A stretch of DNA of 64,000 bases, taken from NCBI GenBank assembly GCA_017303475.1, contig JAFLBO010000021.1:31113-95112 (forward strand). Reading direction: 5' to 3'. Within the stretch, counting starts at the first letter, position 1. The number at the start of each line of letters is the position of its first letter. This DNA comes from Chitinophagales bacterium (GTDB lineage: Bacteria; Bacteroidota; Bacteroidia; Chitinophagales; Saprospiraceae). This document shows positions 33,545 through 42,568 of this stretch, in pieces. Both the position numbers and the translations under genes were made by a program. The notes under the pieces are model-generated. The model searched no databases and was not told the origin of the DNA. It worked only from the letters and a program-made list of their open reading frames with translations.

Positions 33545-35323
33545 CTATTCAACAGGAAGGTTTGTTACCTGGTTCACCCGCGCCACCGGATACATGCGGT
33601 GAGTAGGCTCATACCAGGGCGATTTCCGATATACCCAATCCAATTGCTGGGCTGCATCTGCAGCAAAATCGGGCTCTGCCGCCCTTTTGGCATCCAATTC
33701 GACCTTTACAGCAGGATTTTCTTTCAAAAATTGGGCGGCCAGATCCTCAAATACATAGGCAGAAAAATACTCCTTCTGCATCAGTACTGGCTCAAAAAAG
33801 TTCCAGGCAAACCAGGAATCTGGTGCATTGGGTTCCAGGGTTTCCAACAAGTAACGGTTGGCTTGCTGGTTGGTTAAAATGACCAGATCGCCTTTCTGAA
33901 AATGGCGGGTCATGGTTTTCTTTTCCAGGGTTACGCCATGGTGGAAGTAATGTCCTTCCCATCCGTTTCTGGTTTTGAAATCGCGGATGAAATAGGTTTC
34001 AGCTTCAACGTCAACATCCCTGCTAAGAGGTTTCATTTCTACTCCGTTGATTTTCAGTCGCTCAATGACGTTTTCCCAAGCTTGCGGAATGATGTAGGCT
34101 TCAGGTTTATCCACGGTAATCTGCGGCACAAAGTGGTTGTAATAAGGAATTTGCTTTTCATAAGGCGCATTCCTGTCGTACCACAGCCGTGGCAATCCAC
34201 TCACCTCGGAAGGTTTGTATTTAGCCTCAAATCCCTTAAAAGTGATCATGTCCTGCTTGTGCTGATCCATGGCGTAATCCAGCACAAAAGCTTTTTTGGT
34301 GCGGGTATTATCCCAGGCTTTGGCTCTGGCATCCCGGATTTCAGGAATGTGCCTCGACATGAACTGCACCACCACATCCATGAAATGATACGTACTCCAA
34401 ACACGGTCTTTAAACGGTTTTAGCATATGGGTTTCCGGCATAAAACCTATGGTGTTCCACAGTGCTGCATAACCAGTGGAGTAACGGCCATAATCGCAAA
34501 AGCCAACAATTCCGGAGTCGGGTGTTTCCTTGGGAGAATCCACGTAAGGGATCATTTCCCACTTTCTGGACTTCATATCGGCGTATAATTCCGGTAACAT
34601 GGTGTTTTCCAGAAATGTACCCAATGGCGCTTCCAGTTTATTGTGTTGTGTGGCAATCAGGGTCATAGTGTACTGATAATCAGCGCCATTGCTGGTGTGG
34701 TTATCTACAAAAATGTCTGGCATCCAGGTGGTGAAAATCTGGTTGAAGCTGCGGGCGTTCCTGGAATCACATTTGATAAAATCCCGGTTGAGGTCGTAAT
34801 TCCGGGCATTGCCGCGGAATCCATATGCTTCAGGACCATCCTGGTTGGCTCTGGAATAGGAGCCCCGGTTGAGGCACCCGTCGATATTATACACTGGAAT
34901 AACCACCAGTACGAGGTGTTCGAGCGCTTTTTGCAGTTCTTTCTTCTCCAGATAATCACGGAGCAACATAATAGTGGCGTCAATACCTTCCGGCTCTCCG
35001 GGGTGAATGCCATTGTTGATCAGCAGAATACGTTTGCCGGATTTTCGGATAGCTTCCGGCTCAAAAATGCCGCTCGTATTCAATACTGCCACATGCAACG
35101 GATATCCGCTGTCTGTGCTGCCAACGGTACTCAGCTTGAAAATGTCCGGATAGGCAGCCGCCATTTTTTCATAGCAGGCAATAGCTTCGTGATAAGTGAG
35201 GGTCTGGTTCGGGTTCGACTCAAAAGGAATGGTAAAGTGCGCCATTTTGGATGGGTGGTTAAGGTGCCGGTTACAGGAACAAACCAGTAACAGGAGCGGC
35301 AGCCAAACATGTTGGATTTGCAT
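33545..35323 (-). CDS. M14 zinc carboxypeptidase-family lipoprotein
   Basis: A 592-residue metallopeptidase. ATG 35323 gives a signal peptide with lipobox VCSC, so it is a lipoprotein; an in-frame GTG 12 bases upstream lies next to the -7 box at 35340-35347 and is unlikely to be transcribed as a start. The M14 zinc site is NNGIHPGEPEG (HxxE, near residue 107) with the third ligand in DIFVDNHTSNG; RNYDLNRDF provides the substrate-binding Arg/Asn, and MPETHML near residue 300 probably holds the catalytic Glu. The C-terminal 250 residues form extra beta-domains. Substrate unknown; it differs clearly from the second M14 protein at 43785-46280. Confidence 0.87.
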   Translation of the reverse strand: MQIQHVWLPLLLLVCSCNRHLNHPSKMAHFTIPFESNPNQTLTYHEAIACYEKMAAAYPDIFKLSTVGSTDSGYPLHVAVLNTSGIFEPEAIRKSGKRILLINNGIHPGEPEGIDATIMLLRDYLEKKELQKALEHLVLVVIPVYNIDGCLNRGSYSRANQDGPEAYGFRGNARNYDLNRDFIKCDSRNARSFNQIFTTWMPDIFVDNHTSNGADYQYTMTLIATQHNKLEAPLGTFLENTMLPELYADMKSRKWEMIPYVDSPKETPDSGIVGFCDYGRYSTGYAALWNTIGFMPETHMLKPFKDRVWSTYHFMDVVVQFMSRHIPEIRDARAKAWDNTRTKKAFVLDYAMDQHKQDMITFKGFEAKYKPSEVSGLPRLWYDRNAPYEKQIPYYNHFVPQITVDKPEAYIIPQAWENVIERLKINGVEMKPLSRDVDVEAETYFIRDFKTRNGWEGHYFHHGVTLEKKTMTRHFQKGDLVILTNQQANRYLLETLEPNAPDSWFAWNFFEPVLMQKEYFSAYVFEDLAAQFLKENPAVKVELDAKRAAEPDFAADAAQQLDWVYRKSPWYEPTHRMYPVARVNQVTNLPVE

Positions 35324-35339
35324 GCGTGCTTTCACGCGG

Positions 35340-35347
35340 CAAACTTA
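35340..35347 (-). promoter_or_regulatory. -7 box TAAGTTTG for the M14 lipoprotein gene
   Basis: Exact TAnnTTTG on the minus strand, 16 bases before ATG 35323. It fixes the start by excluding GTG 35335. Confidence 0.55.
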
Positions 35348-35409
35348 GCAACAAAAAAGCGGAGGCAGTGCCATAAATCAACCGACATTTTGGGGCGATG
35401 CCCCAGGGC

Positions 35410-37455
35410 TTAGAGGCGCTTTCGAACTTCCACAATTTCCACCCTGCGCTCCCGGGCAGCATCCGGGTGATAAATAGAATTACGCTCGTCGTTCAACCGG
35501 TCACTGATACCTGATTTGGCTGTTGTTTCACCAAAACTGGTTTCTGTTATGACCAACTGACCGGATTGAAGATAGGGCTTCAACTGGCCGTCAGACCATT
35601 CCTCAAAATGATTCCTTACGCTGCTGATGCGGCGCTTGCCCAAATTAAGGTTGTAATCTGTTTCGGCCCTCGGACTGGTAAAACCTTTGATCAGTACTTC
35701 CAGCTTTTCTCCCTTAGCCAGAGACTCCGCTATGAGCTCAGTCATTTGGCTTAACCGGTCGAAACCTCTCCTAATGTTTTCTTCAAAAAAATCGTCAATC
35801 TGTTGTTCTGCCGTTTCAACATCCGTGGCCTTCAGGTTTTTGCTGAACTGTGCGCGGTATTCGTCCTGGCGCTCCAGATAACTGCGAACCGTTTCTTCAT
35901 AACTTTTTTGAGTGCTGGTACGCCGGGTCCGTTTGTCGGGTTCATCATTGTCAAAATACAACGGCAGGCCCTGAAAGTCGGCTAAAGTTGGAATACGGGG
36001 CGTTTCCAAAACCGGTACTGCAGGCGGTTCTGGCTCCGGCTGTTTGCTCACCATCGGTTCAGGTAAACTGTCTTTCGATGGCGGCGGTGGTACCACCGGT
36101 TTCATGACAAATGAAAAAATATCGTGGCAGGTGGTTTTACTCTTTTCATCCAGATAAAAAGAGCCGGGGCGGTTACTGCTCAGATATCCCGACTGACCAT
36201 CTTCTTTCAGGAAGAAATACAGGTCGTTGAAGCTGGTATTAATGCCTGGTCCGGCATTTTCAGGCAGTGCATGATGACCATCCTGTTTATCTGCATAATA
36301 AACATCATATCCGCCTAATCCCATTCGGCCATCAGAGCTGAAATATAAACGTTGTGAAGGCTTGTGGAAATAAGGAGTGCCGTCGTTCTCCGGAGTATTC
36401 AATGCTTCAGCATTCACAGGTGTCTCAAAATCAGGCAAATATGTCATTTTTTTGCCCGGTAGCGGCAGGTTGCAGGGACAGAAAAAATTGGTATCAAGTG
36501 GAACACTCCACAAATCCATTTTGCCTTTTCCTCCTGGACGGTCACTTGCGAACCATAAAACCGGTCCTTCCATTTGGTTATCGTATCCGATATTTGGCTG
36601 GGTGGTAGTGTAGCCGGGCAGGTTGATGGGCTCTGGCAAACGAATACCTGGCAGCCAACGGTTCCTGCGGTCGATGGCAGTAAGCCAGAGTTCGCAGCGT
36701 TTGTCCACCGCGCCAACGTCCTTGCATACAGTATAAAATACATAATGCCCGTCTGGTGAAAACGCAGTATGAGCAATGTGCGCGGTGTCTACAGAAGGGA
36801 ATCCACGACCAGGTTCACGTCCGCGGCCACCTTTGGAGGCAAGCATCACCTTGTTCATTTTTTGTTTCTGCTTACCCCTGTCGCCTTTTTTATCAAAGCG
36901 ATTGGAAGCATAAAACAGGGTGTCGCCCACAATGGTTGGTGCAAATTCATTCCAGGCACTGTTGATTTCTTTGCCCAGGTGTTTTACATCAGCTATGGCC
37001 GGCGATGCCGCGATGGTTTTGGCATTTTGGCAAAAGGCAATTTCCTCCTTGGCCAGCTCGAAATACTTTGGATCTGCTTTATTGGGCTGCTCCTCCAGAA
37101 ATTTTTCAAAATACCGGATGGCCTCATCATAATGTCCCAAACTTTTTTGCACCTCTGCTATTCGGTAATGTACCAGCGGATGCTTTTCCAAATGTTTGGG
37201 CTGGGCAGCAATTTTCTCGTAAGATCGTTGCGCTTCCTGCCAGGCCTGGAACATGCGTGCACTTTCTCCATATTTCCACCACAAGTTCAGGTCGCTGCTC
37301 TGGCGTTTTAGCACATCGCCGTAAAGTTGCAAAGCAGCAGCATAATTCTTGTTTCGGAAAGCCTCGTCTCCGGCACGCACATAGGAACGAAGAGACTGGG
37401 CGGGTACTTGATGAAAGACGAAAAAGGTTGCTGCGATTAAAAGTACATGTTTCAT
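35410..37455 (-). CDS. TPR-PD40-OmpA protein, PorE-like
   Basis: A 681-residue envelope protein. Signal peptide (VPAQ, about residue 20), TPRs (about 25-135), a WD40-like PD40 beta-propeller (about 160-430, with YASNRFDKKGDRG, FASDRPGGKGKMDLW and YFSSDGRMGLGGYDVYY), a Pro/Glu-rich linker, and a C-terminal OmpA peptidoglycan-binding domain (about 540-681, with GFTSPRAETDYNLNLGKRR). The same domain order and nearly the same length are known for PorE, an accessory of the T9SS, and the gene directly upstream encodes PorP/SprF, so a T9SS-related envelope role is likely. Bacteroidota have many paralogues, so it may serve one substrate only. Confidence 0.85.
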   Translation of the reverse strand: MKHVLLIAATFFVFHQVPAQSLRSYVRAGDEAFRNKNYAAALQLYGDVLKRQSSDLNLWWKYGESARMFQAWQEAQRSYEKIAAQPKHLEKHPLVHYRIAEVQKSLGHYDEAIRYFEKFLEEQPNKADPKYFELAKEEIAFCQNAKTIAASPAIADVKHLGKEINSAWNEFAPTIVGDTLFYASNRFDKKGDRGKQKQKMNKVMLASKGGRGREPGRGFPSVDTAHIAHTAFSPDGHYVFYTVCKDVGAVDKRCELWLTAIDRRNRWLPGIRLPEPINLPGYTTTQPNIGYDNQMEGPVLWFASDRPGGKGKMDLWSVPLDTNFFCPCNLPLPGKKMTYLPDFETPVNAEALNTPENDGTPYFHKPSQRLYFSSDGRMGLGGYDVYYADKQDGHHALPENAGPGINTSFNDLYFFLKEDGQSGYLSSNRPGSFYLDEKSKTTCHDIFSFVMKPVVPPPPSKDSLPEPMVSKQPEPEPPAVPVLETPRIPTLADFQGLPLYFDNDEPDKRTRRTSTQKSYEETVRSYLERQDEYRAQFSKNLKATDVETAEQQIDDFFEENIRRGFDRLSQMTELIAESLAKGEKLEVLIKGFTSPRAETDYNLNLGKRRISSVRNHFEEWSDGQLKPYLQSGQLVITETSFGETTAKSGISDRLNDERNSIYHPDAARERRVEIVEVRKRL

Positions 37456-37632
37456 AGTAGTTTGTTAATCAATCGAAGTTGGGGAAAAGTCAGTTTGGCG
37501 ACTTTTCTAACGCATCGATGGTATATTTTGGTTTATCGAGGGTGGATTAAAAAACAAAAATATGAATTCAAATTGATTTAAAATGAATTGATATTCAATT
37601 GCTTAAGTCTTTAAAATTTTTTTCATTAAAAT

Positions 37633-38640
37633 TTAAAAAACAGGACAACATTTAACAATTTTAGACACTTCAACCGGTACAATCCGGTAAACCAACGCCA
37701 GTTCAAACCCGCCTCGATTTCTTGTTGCCTGTTTAAAGCCTGAAATATTCAGGTCGTAGCTAAACCCTGCCAGCCAGTTATTACGTTCAATTTGCACTGC
37801 GGGAATAATGGCATCGCCCTGTCGCCAGCCAACAGAGGCCCGAACTGCGGTAACATTGGCCAAACCTGTGGTTAGAAACTGCCTTATTCCGGCCCCAATC
37901 ACTATTTCTCGTGCCTGCTGCATGGATTGCAGGCTTGTATAGGCTAAAAGATCTGTCGACTCGCGCCATTCATACATGCCTTCTCCCCAGAAGCTCCAAC
38001 GGACAGGCAAGCGCAGTGGATTCTGTCCGCCTAAAGTCAACTCAGGTCGGTTCAAATGTGTTCCTCCAATGGCCAGGTTGAGCCCTGTGCGGCTGGAAGG
38101 GGCCTGTATGGCAAAATGCACCCCAGTACTCAAGGAAACCGCCAATCCACTTGAACGGGCCAAGGGCTCGCCTGAGGCCAGATTTGGATCGTAGTTGTCG
38201 CCATTCCATTGGTTTTTAAAACTCAAACGACTGATGTCTACCGAACGTTGCAGGGCATTTGCACCAAGTCCTACGGATAATCTGCTGTTGGCGCCAAGAT
38301 TGTGTCCGGCGCTTAGGTTGAGGCCCCCTTGCGCCCACGACATACGCCCGTCGCCGGCTTTATCGCTTTGCAACAAAAGCCCCAGAGAGATCAAACTTTT
38401 TCCTCTTTGTTTGGCTTTCCAATCCGTGGCAACGCCATAGGTTTGGTAATCTACAGGTACACTTCGCCACTGAGATCTGTATATACCGCTTGCACGCAGG
38501 CTGCCCTGAAAAGCCCCGGCAGAGGCCGGGCTCAGGTGTTGTGGATGCAGATAAAATTGGGAAAAATGCAAATCCTGCGCTTCCAGGCGCCAGAAACTGC
38601 TCATAATACCCGACAATAAAATCAGGAGTGTTATACGCAT
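37633..38640 (-). CDS. PorP/SprF-family T9SS outer-membrane protein
   Basis: A 335-residue barrel protein (start ATG 38640; an ATG 15 bases upstream is possible). Signal peptide ends near RLEAQ; the mature front, DLHFSQFYLHPQHLSPASAGAFQGSLRASGIYRSQWRS, is the PorP/SprF signature. Such proteins bind or help anchor T9SS substrates with type B sorting domains. The partner expected next to it, a large secreted adhesin, is missing; instead the PorE-like gene follows 177 bp downstream. The C-terminus ends KCCPVF, with two adjacent Cys not needed for a barrel. The gap between the two genes is very A/T-rich. Confidence 0.9.
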   Translation of the reverse strand: MRITLLILLSGIMSSFWRLEAQDLHFSQFYLHPQHLSPASAGAFQGSLRASGIYRSQWRSVPVDYQTYGVATDWKAKQRGKSLISLGLLLQSDKAGDGRMSWAQGGLNLSAGHNLGANSRLSVGLGANALQRSVDISRLSFKNQWNGDNYDPNLASGEPLARSSGLAVSLSTGVHFAIQAPSSRTGLNLAIGGTHLNRPELTLGGQNPLRLPVRWSFWGEGMYEWRESTDLLAYTSLQSMQQAREIVIGAGIRQFLTTGLANVTAVRASVGWRQGDAIIPAVQIERNNWLAGFSYDLNISGFKQATRNRGGFELALVYRIVPVEVSKIVKCCPVF

Positions 38641-38701
38641 AGGCTTTGCATTCAATGGTCTAGATCTGCGAAGGTAACGCAGGAAGCTGGCTCAAACATA
38701 G

Positions 38702-38709
38702 TATTTTTG
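38702..38709 (+). promoter_or_regulatory. -7 box TATTTTTG for cutC
   Basis: Exact TAnnTTTG ending 4 bases before ATG 38714; the transcript must be leaderless or nearly so. Confidence 0.55.
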
Positions 38710-38713
38710 CCCC

Positions 38714-39421
38714 ATGAATTTCGAAATCTGCGCCATTAACATTCAATCTGCTCTGGTAGCTCAGTCTGCCGGCGCTCATCGGATTGAACTTTGCTCCGCT
38801 CTGGATGTGGGCGGACTCACGCCATCCTTAGGATTAATTCGTGCTGCCGTAAGTGCGCTGAGTATCCCTGTTCATGTGCTTATCAGACCAAGAGAGGGCG
38901 ATTTTTGCTACACGGAAACGGAATTGAATATCATGCTGGAGGATATCCGAATTTGCCGGGAAACAGGCGCGGCAGGTGTGGTAGTGGGCGCATTAACTCC
39001 TGACGGTCAGCTGGATTTGCCCAAAATGAAGGCTATGAAAGTCGCTGCCGGGGATATGCCTGTAACCTGCCACAGGGCATTCGATTTTACCTCCGATCCG
39101 GATGTGGCGTTGGAACAACTTATCGATTTGGGATTTGTCCGGGTTTTGAGTTCTGGTCAGTCCGATTCAGCCTTTGATGGACGGTTTTTGTTGAAAAAAT
39201 GGGTAAATCAGGCTTCTGGTCGCATCGCAGTGATGCCTGGAGGTGGACTGAATGCCGGAAACATTCATGAGGTAATAGCGTTTACCGGAGCAAAAGATGT
39301 GCACTTTACCGGAAAAACAAAGGTAGATACCCTTAGTAAAAAGGATCTGCCTGGTCTGGAATCCTGGCATTGGGAAAGCAATGAGGCGCTGATCCGGGGG
39401 GTTATCGAAACAAGCAATTAA
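38714..39421 (+). CDS. cutC: CutC family protein
   Basis: A 235-residue TIM-barrel protein of the CutC family, historically linked to copper tolerance, although the biochemical role is unsettled. Hallmarks: EICAINIQSALVAQSAGAHRIELC at the front, DVGGLTPSLGLI, HVLIRPREGDFCY, TCHRAFDF and VMPGGGLNAGNI. The gene starts 4 bases after a -7 box and is followed after 11 bp by the membrane hydrolase gene and then cdsA, so the three are probably one transcription unit. Confidence 0.93.
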   Translation: MNFEICAINIQSALVAQSAGAHRIELCSALDVGGLTPSLGLIRAAVSALSIPVHVLIRPREGDFCYTETELNIMLEDIRICRETGAAGVVVGALTPDGQLDLPKMKAMKVAAGDMPVTCHRAFDFTSDPDVALEQLIDLGFVRVLSSGQSDSAFDGRFLLKKWVNQASGRIAVMPGGGLNAGNIHEVIAFTGAKDVHFTGKTKVDTLSKKDLPGLESWHWESNEALIRGVIETSN

Positions 39422-39432
39422 ACTACAGCATT

Positions 39433-40683
39433 TTGGATTCACTGACACAAATTGTACTCGGAGCTGCTTGCGGAGAGGTGGTAGCTGGTAAAAAAATTGG
39501 CAATAGAGCGATGCTCTGGGGCGCTGTTGGCGGTACTATCCCGGATCTGGATGTGTTTGCCTCACTTTTTACCGATCAGATTACCAGTACCTCGTTCCAT
39601 AGAGGTTTTATGCATTCCTTCCTTTTTGCCGCTCTGGCGCCCTGGGTATTGGCTAAACTCACCCAGTGGTTTTATGGCAACCAGGTTCACAACCGAAAAG
39701 GATATAAAGCTGTGGCCATGAGTATCTGGCTGCTATTCTATCTTGGAGCGGCGGCCGGAATAAACTTTATACCAGTCATGATGGGGGAGGGGCTGAGTTG
39801 GTATGTGTTGGCTCCAACCCTGATTCTGGGGAGCTTATTTGCAACCAAACTCTGGCGGGATTACTGGAAAAGCGACCTGAACATGGTAGATGCCTCTTAT
39901 TTTACCTGGATTTCTCTATTTTTCTGGAGCATTTTTACCCATCCAATACTGGATTGTTTTACCAGTTGGGGAACGCAGATTTTCCAGCCATTTGACGATT
40001 TAAGGGTGCAATGGTGCACCGTTTCGGTGGTAGATCCGGTGGCAACCCTGCCTTTCCTGGTAATGCTGGTGGTAGCCTCGCTAATCCACCGCACCAAACC
40101 TGCCAGAACCTGGTGGAATATGGCCGGATTGGTGTGGTTTTGCGGGTATCTGTTGCTGTATACCATTTGGCATAAAAAACAGGTGAACGATCTGTTTGAA
40201 GCTTCACTCAAATCGCAGAACATTAGTTATCAACGCTATTATACCAATCCAACCATTTTTAACAACATCGTTTGGAGCGGAGTAGCCGAAGGCGATACGG
40301 CTTTTTATTTTGGCCAATACGGTTTCCATGATTGTAAAAGAGCATTCTCACCCATCTCCGTGATTCCTAAAAACCATGATCTTCTGAAACAGGTGCCTTC
40401 CGATTCCAGGGCTGCTAAATTCCTGCGTTGGTTCTCTGATGGGTACTTCAATGTAACACCCTATCGGGGAGATACCCTTCAGGTTAACGATCTCAGGTTT
40501 GGCTTAATGGGCGATACCTTTCAGGGTAATAATTATGTGTTCCCGTTTTTGCTGTTTAAAAACGAAAAAGGTGAGTGGGATGTGCTGCAAAACAACCGAA
40601 ACAGGGAAAATATGGAGGCGAATAAACAGTCTATTGGGCAACTCATGAGCCGGGTTATTCACGGCAAATGCCAGGATCAATAA
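39433..40683 (+). CDS. Membrane-bound metal-dependent hydrolase (YdjM/DUF457 family)
   Basis: A 416-residue inner-membrane protein. TTG 39433 is taken as start because the front (DSLTQIVLGAACGEVVAGKKIGNRAMLWGA) is the family's N-terminus and no ATG is available there. The first half has the YdjM/LexA-binding-type putative hydrolase marks: GTIPDLDVF, HRGFMHSF and THPILDCFTSWGTQIF, whose Asp and His probably bind metal, spread among about 5 membrane segments. The C-terminal ~170 residues are a soluble domain. Reaction unknown. Between cutC (11 bp) and cdsA (21 bp). Confidence 0.85.
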   Translation: MDSLTQIVLGAACGEVVAGKKIGNRAMLWGAVGGTIPDLDVFASLFTDQITSTSFHRGFMHSFLFAALAPWVLAKLTQWFYGNQVHNRKGYKAVAMSIWLLFYLGAAAGINFIPVMMGEGLSWYVLAPTLILGSLFATKLWRDYWKSDLNMVDASYFTWISLFFWSIFTHPILDCFTSWGTQIFQPFDDLRVQWCTVSVVDPVATLPFLVMLVVASLIHRTKPARTWWNMAGLVWFCGYLLLYTIWHKKQVNDLFEASLKSQNISYQRYYTNPTIFNNIVWSGVAEGDTAFYFGQYGFHDCKRAFSPISVIPKNHDLLKQVPSDSRAAKFLRWFSDGYFNVTPYRGDTLQVNDLRFGLMGDTFQGNNYVFPFLLFKNEKGEWDVLQNNRNRENMEANKQSIGQLMSRVIHGKCQDQ

Positions 40684-40704
40684 GCATCATTCAATCCGAA
40701 AAAC

Positions 40705-41520
40705 ATGCGTCAGCGTACCATCACAGCTTTCTTTTTCGCCCTTGTTATGCTGGGCGGGATATACGGCGGTCCACATACATTGTTTGTACTTTTTGGCCTG
40801 ATTACAGCTATTGGCGCCTGGGAACTGGGTAGCCTGGCCTATAAGCACGAAGAACAATACCTCAGTTTGCGCAGATTAATAATGGCTGTATTAACTGCCG
40901 GGCTTTACACCTGGGTAGGTGGGGATTTGATGCATTATTGGCACATGAATCCGTTTCTGGCCACAGCACTTGTGCCTGTAATGTTTGGTTTGCTGGCTAC
41001 TGTGGAGTTGTATCTGAACGGCAAAACGCCGTTTCCCAATATCGGAATGTATTTCCTGGCGGGTTTTTACCTGGCCATTCCATTCATATTATTGCTCATC
41101 ATAGCCAATGGCGAATCTTATTACCCTAACAGGGTGCTTGGATTGCTGCTGTTGGTATGGACCAACGACACCGGTGCTTACCTGTTTGGACGTAAATTTG
41201 GCAAAACCAAACTTTTTGAACGCATTTCGCCCAATAAAACCTGGGAAGGTACCCTTGGTGGCGCCTTTTTTGCCCTCCTGGTGTCCTGGGGATTATCGCA
41301 TGTAATCTACGATTTCACCCTGCTGCAATGGCTTACTTTGAGCATCGTGGCAGCTGTGGGTAGCAATATTGGCGACCTGATAGAAAGTATGTTGAAGCGC
41401 AGCGTTGGCGTAAAAGATTCAGGCACTATTATGCCCGGACATGGCGGCGTTTTAGACAGGTTCGACGCTTTTGTCTTTTGCCTGCCTTTTTACTGGTTGG
41501 TGCTGGAGCTGTTGCACTAA
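40705..41520 (+). CDS. cdsA: Phosphatidate cytidylyltransferase
   Basis: Forms CDP-diacylglycerol from phosphatidic acid and CTP, the branch point of phospholipid synthesis, in the inner membrane. 271 residues with about 7-8 hydrophobic segments. Signature at the C-terminal end: SMLKRSVGVKDSGTIMPGHGGVLDRFDAF; also NDTGAYLFGRKFGKTKLFERISPNKTWEG, typical of CdsA. Its stop lies 2 bp from the stop of the convergent rhodanese gene, so transcripts may overlap. Confidence 0.96.
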   Translation: MRQRTITAFFFALVMLGGIYGGPHTLFVLFGLITAIGAWELGSLAYKHEEQYLSLRRLIMAVLTAGLYTWVGGDLMHYWHMNPFLATALVPVMFGLLATVELYLNGKTPFPNIGMYFLAGFYLAIPFILLLIIANGESYYPNRVLGLLLLVWTNDTGAYLFGRKFGKTKLFERISPNKTWEGTLGGAFFALLVSWGLSHVIYDFTLLQWLTLSIVAAVGSNIGDLIESMLKRSVGVKDSGTIMPGHGGVLDRFDAFVFCLPFYWLVLELLH

Positions 41521-41522
41521 TC

Positions 41523-41906
41523 CTATTCCACAGGCATTCCGCTGGCTTTCCAGGCATCAAAACCGCCTTTGAGGTCTATAACCTGGACAAAGCCCGCTTT
41601 AACCAGTTGATCAGCGGCCTTTTGGCTTCTGCCGCCTACTTTGCAATACACCAGTACCGGTTTTAACTTGTCGAGCGAGGCGGCCTTGATCGCCAGATCC
41701 CCATCGTTGATGTTCCAATTTCGCGCTCCGGCTATATGTCCGCTCTGAAACTCCTCCGGTGTACGAACATCAATTAGGGGCAGGTCAGGATTGCTCTTGA
41801 GCATGGCCGCAAAGGCGTCCGGCGCCAGTTTGCTGCTGCCTGATTCAGTTGCAGGATTGGTGCAGGCAAGTATCAGGAACATGCAGGATAATAAAAAGAA
41901 TCTCAT
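41523..41906 (-). CDS. Rhodanese-like lipoprotein
   Basis: A 127-residue protein with a lipobox (LILAC, Cys near residue 15) and a single rhodanese domain: IDVRTPEEFQSGHIAGARN, then the active-site loop VYCKVGGRS with catalytic Cys, and GGFDAWKASGMPV at the end. It probably transfers sulfur or reduces or senses thiols outside the cytoplasm; exact substrate unknown. It converges on cdsA with 2 bp between stop codons and is followed (in minus-strand order it precedes nothing) by pnuC upstream, 42 bp away on the same strand. Confidence 0.9.
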   Translation of the reverse strand: MRFFLLSCMFLILACTNPATESGSSKLAPDAFAAMLKSNPDLPLIDVRTPEEFQSGHIAGARNWNINDGDLAIKAASLDKLKPVLVYCKVGGRSQKAADQLVKAGFVQVIDLKGGFDAWKASGMPVE

Positions 41907-41948
41907 AGGTTGGTTAATTTAAGCTGTTGATAGTCAGTGTTTTGTTGC

Positions 41949-42548
41949 TCAAGCGGATTGAAGTTTTCTGCGCCATTCCACATATCCCCAAACAGCCAAT
42001 GCCAGAAATACAAGGTATTGGAAGCTGGTGAATACAAAGCCCTTAATGAAATAGAGTGGAATAGAGGCAATATTGGTGGCTATCCACCAAAGCCAGTTTT
42101 CCAGTTTCTTCCGGGCCATCAGCCACATGCCCGTATAAGCCGTAGCAGAGGCAAATCCATCCGCCACCGGAACAGTACTGTCGGTAAAACGGGATAACAC
42201 CCAGTAAAGCGCACCCCAAAAGGTCAAAAAGAAACCCATTGCCAGGAGCCATTCACTTCCATCGGATTGAGTAATGCGCAAGCCGTCGCCGTCCTGCGTT
42301 TTCCGACTCCACCACACCCAGCCCATTATACTCATGATAGTGTAATACACATTGACACCGGCTTCAGCGTATAAGCCAGCCACAATACTCAGGTAAATGT
42401 AAATGGTAGTGTTGATTATTCCGGTTGGATAAACGCCGATATGTTCCTTTCTGGATAACACGACACTGGTGATTCCAAAGACTACGGCAATAAATTCCAG
42501 CCATGTTGTGGCAAAAAGTCCGTCGAGCAATGCTTGCCAAATATTCAT
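41949..42548 (-). CDS. pnuC: Nicotinamide mononucleotide/riboside transporter PnuC
   Basis: A 199-residue inner-membrane transporter for NAD precursors. Start ATG 42548 (MNIWQALLDGLF). About seven membrane segments; typical stretches are EFIAVVFGITSVVLSRKEH, NVYYTIMSIMGWVWW and NWLWWIATNIASIPLYF near the C-terminus. No NAD or thiamine riboswitch was recognised upstream, which is only 20 bp from the divergent FAD oxidoreductase start. Vitamin-specific paralogues (PnuT, PnuX) exist, so the substrate is not certain. Confidence 0.88.
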   Translation of the reverse strand: MNIWQALLDGLFATTWLEFIAVVFGITSVVLSRKEHIGVYPTGIINTTIYIYLSIVAGLYAEAGVNVYYTIMSIMGWVWWSRKTQDGDGLRITQSDGSEWLLAMGFFLTFWGALYWVLSRFTDSTVPVADGFASATAYTGMWLMARKKLENWLWWIATNIASIPLYFIKGFVFTSFQYLVFLALAVWGYVEWRRKLQSA

Positions 42549-42552
42549 GGAA

Positions 42553-42560
42553 TAAATTTG
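42553..42560 (+). promoter_or_regulatory. -7 box TAAATTTG for the FAD oxidoreductase gene
   Basis: Exact TAnnTTTG, 8 bases before ATG 42569 and 5 bases from the divergent pnuC start, so it predicts a near-leaderless transcript. Confidence 0.55.
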
Positions 42561-42568
42561 CGGTTCAA

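Noticed and set aside
38714..41520. cutC cluster as a copper-resistance locus
   Set aside because: No copper exporter, chaperone or regulator is adjacent, and the role of CutC in copper handling is itself uncertain.
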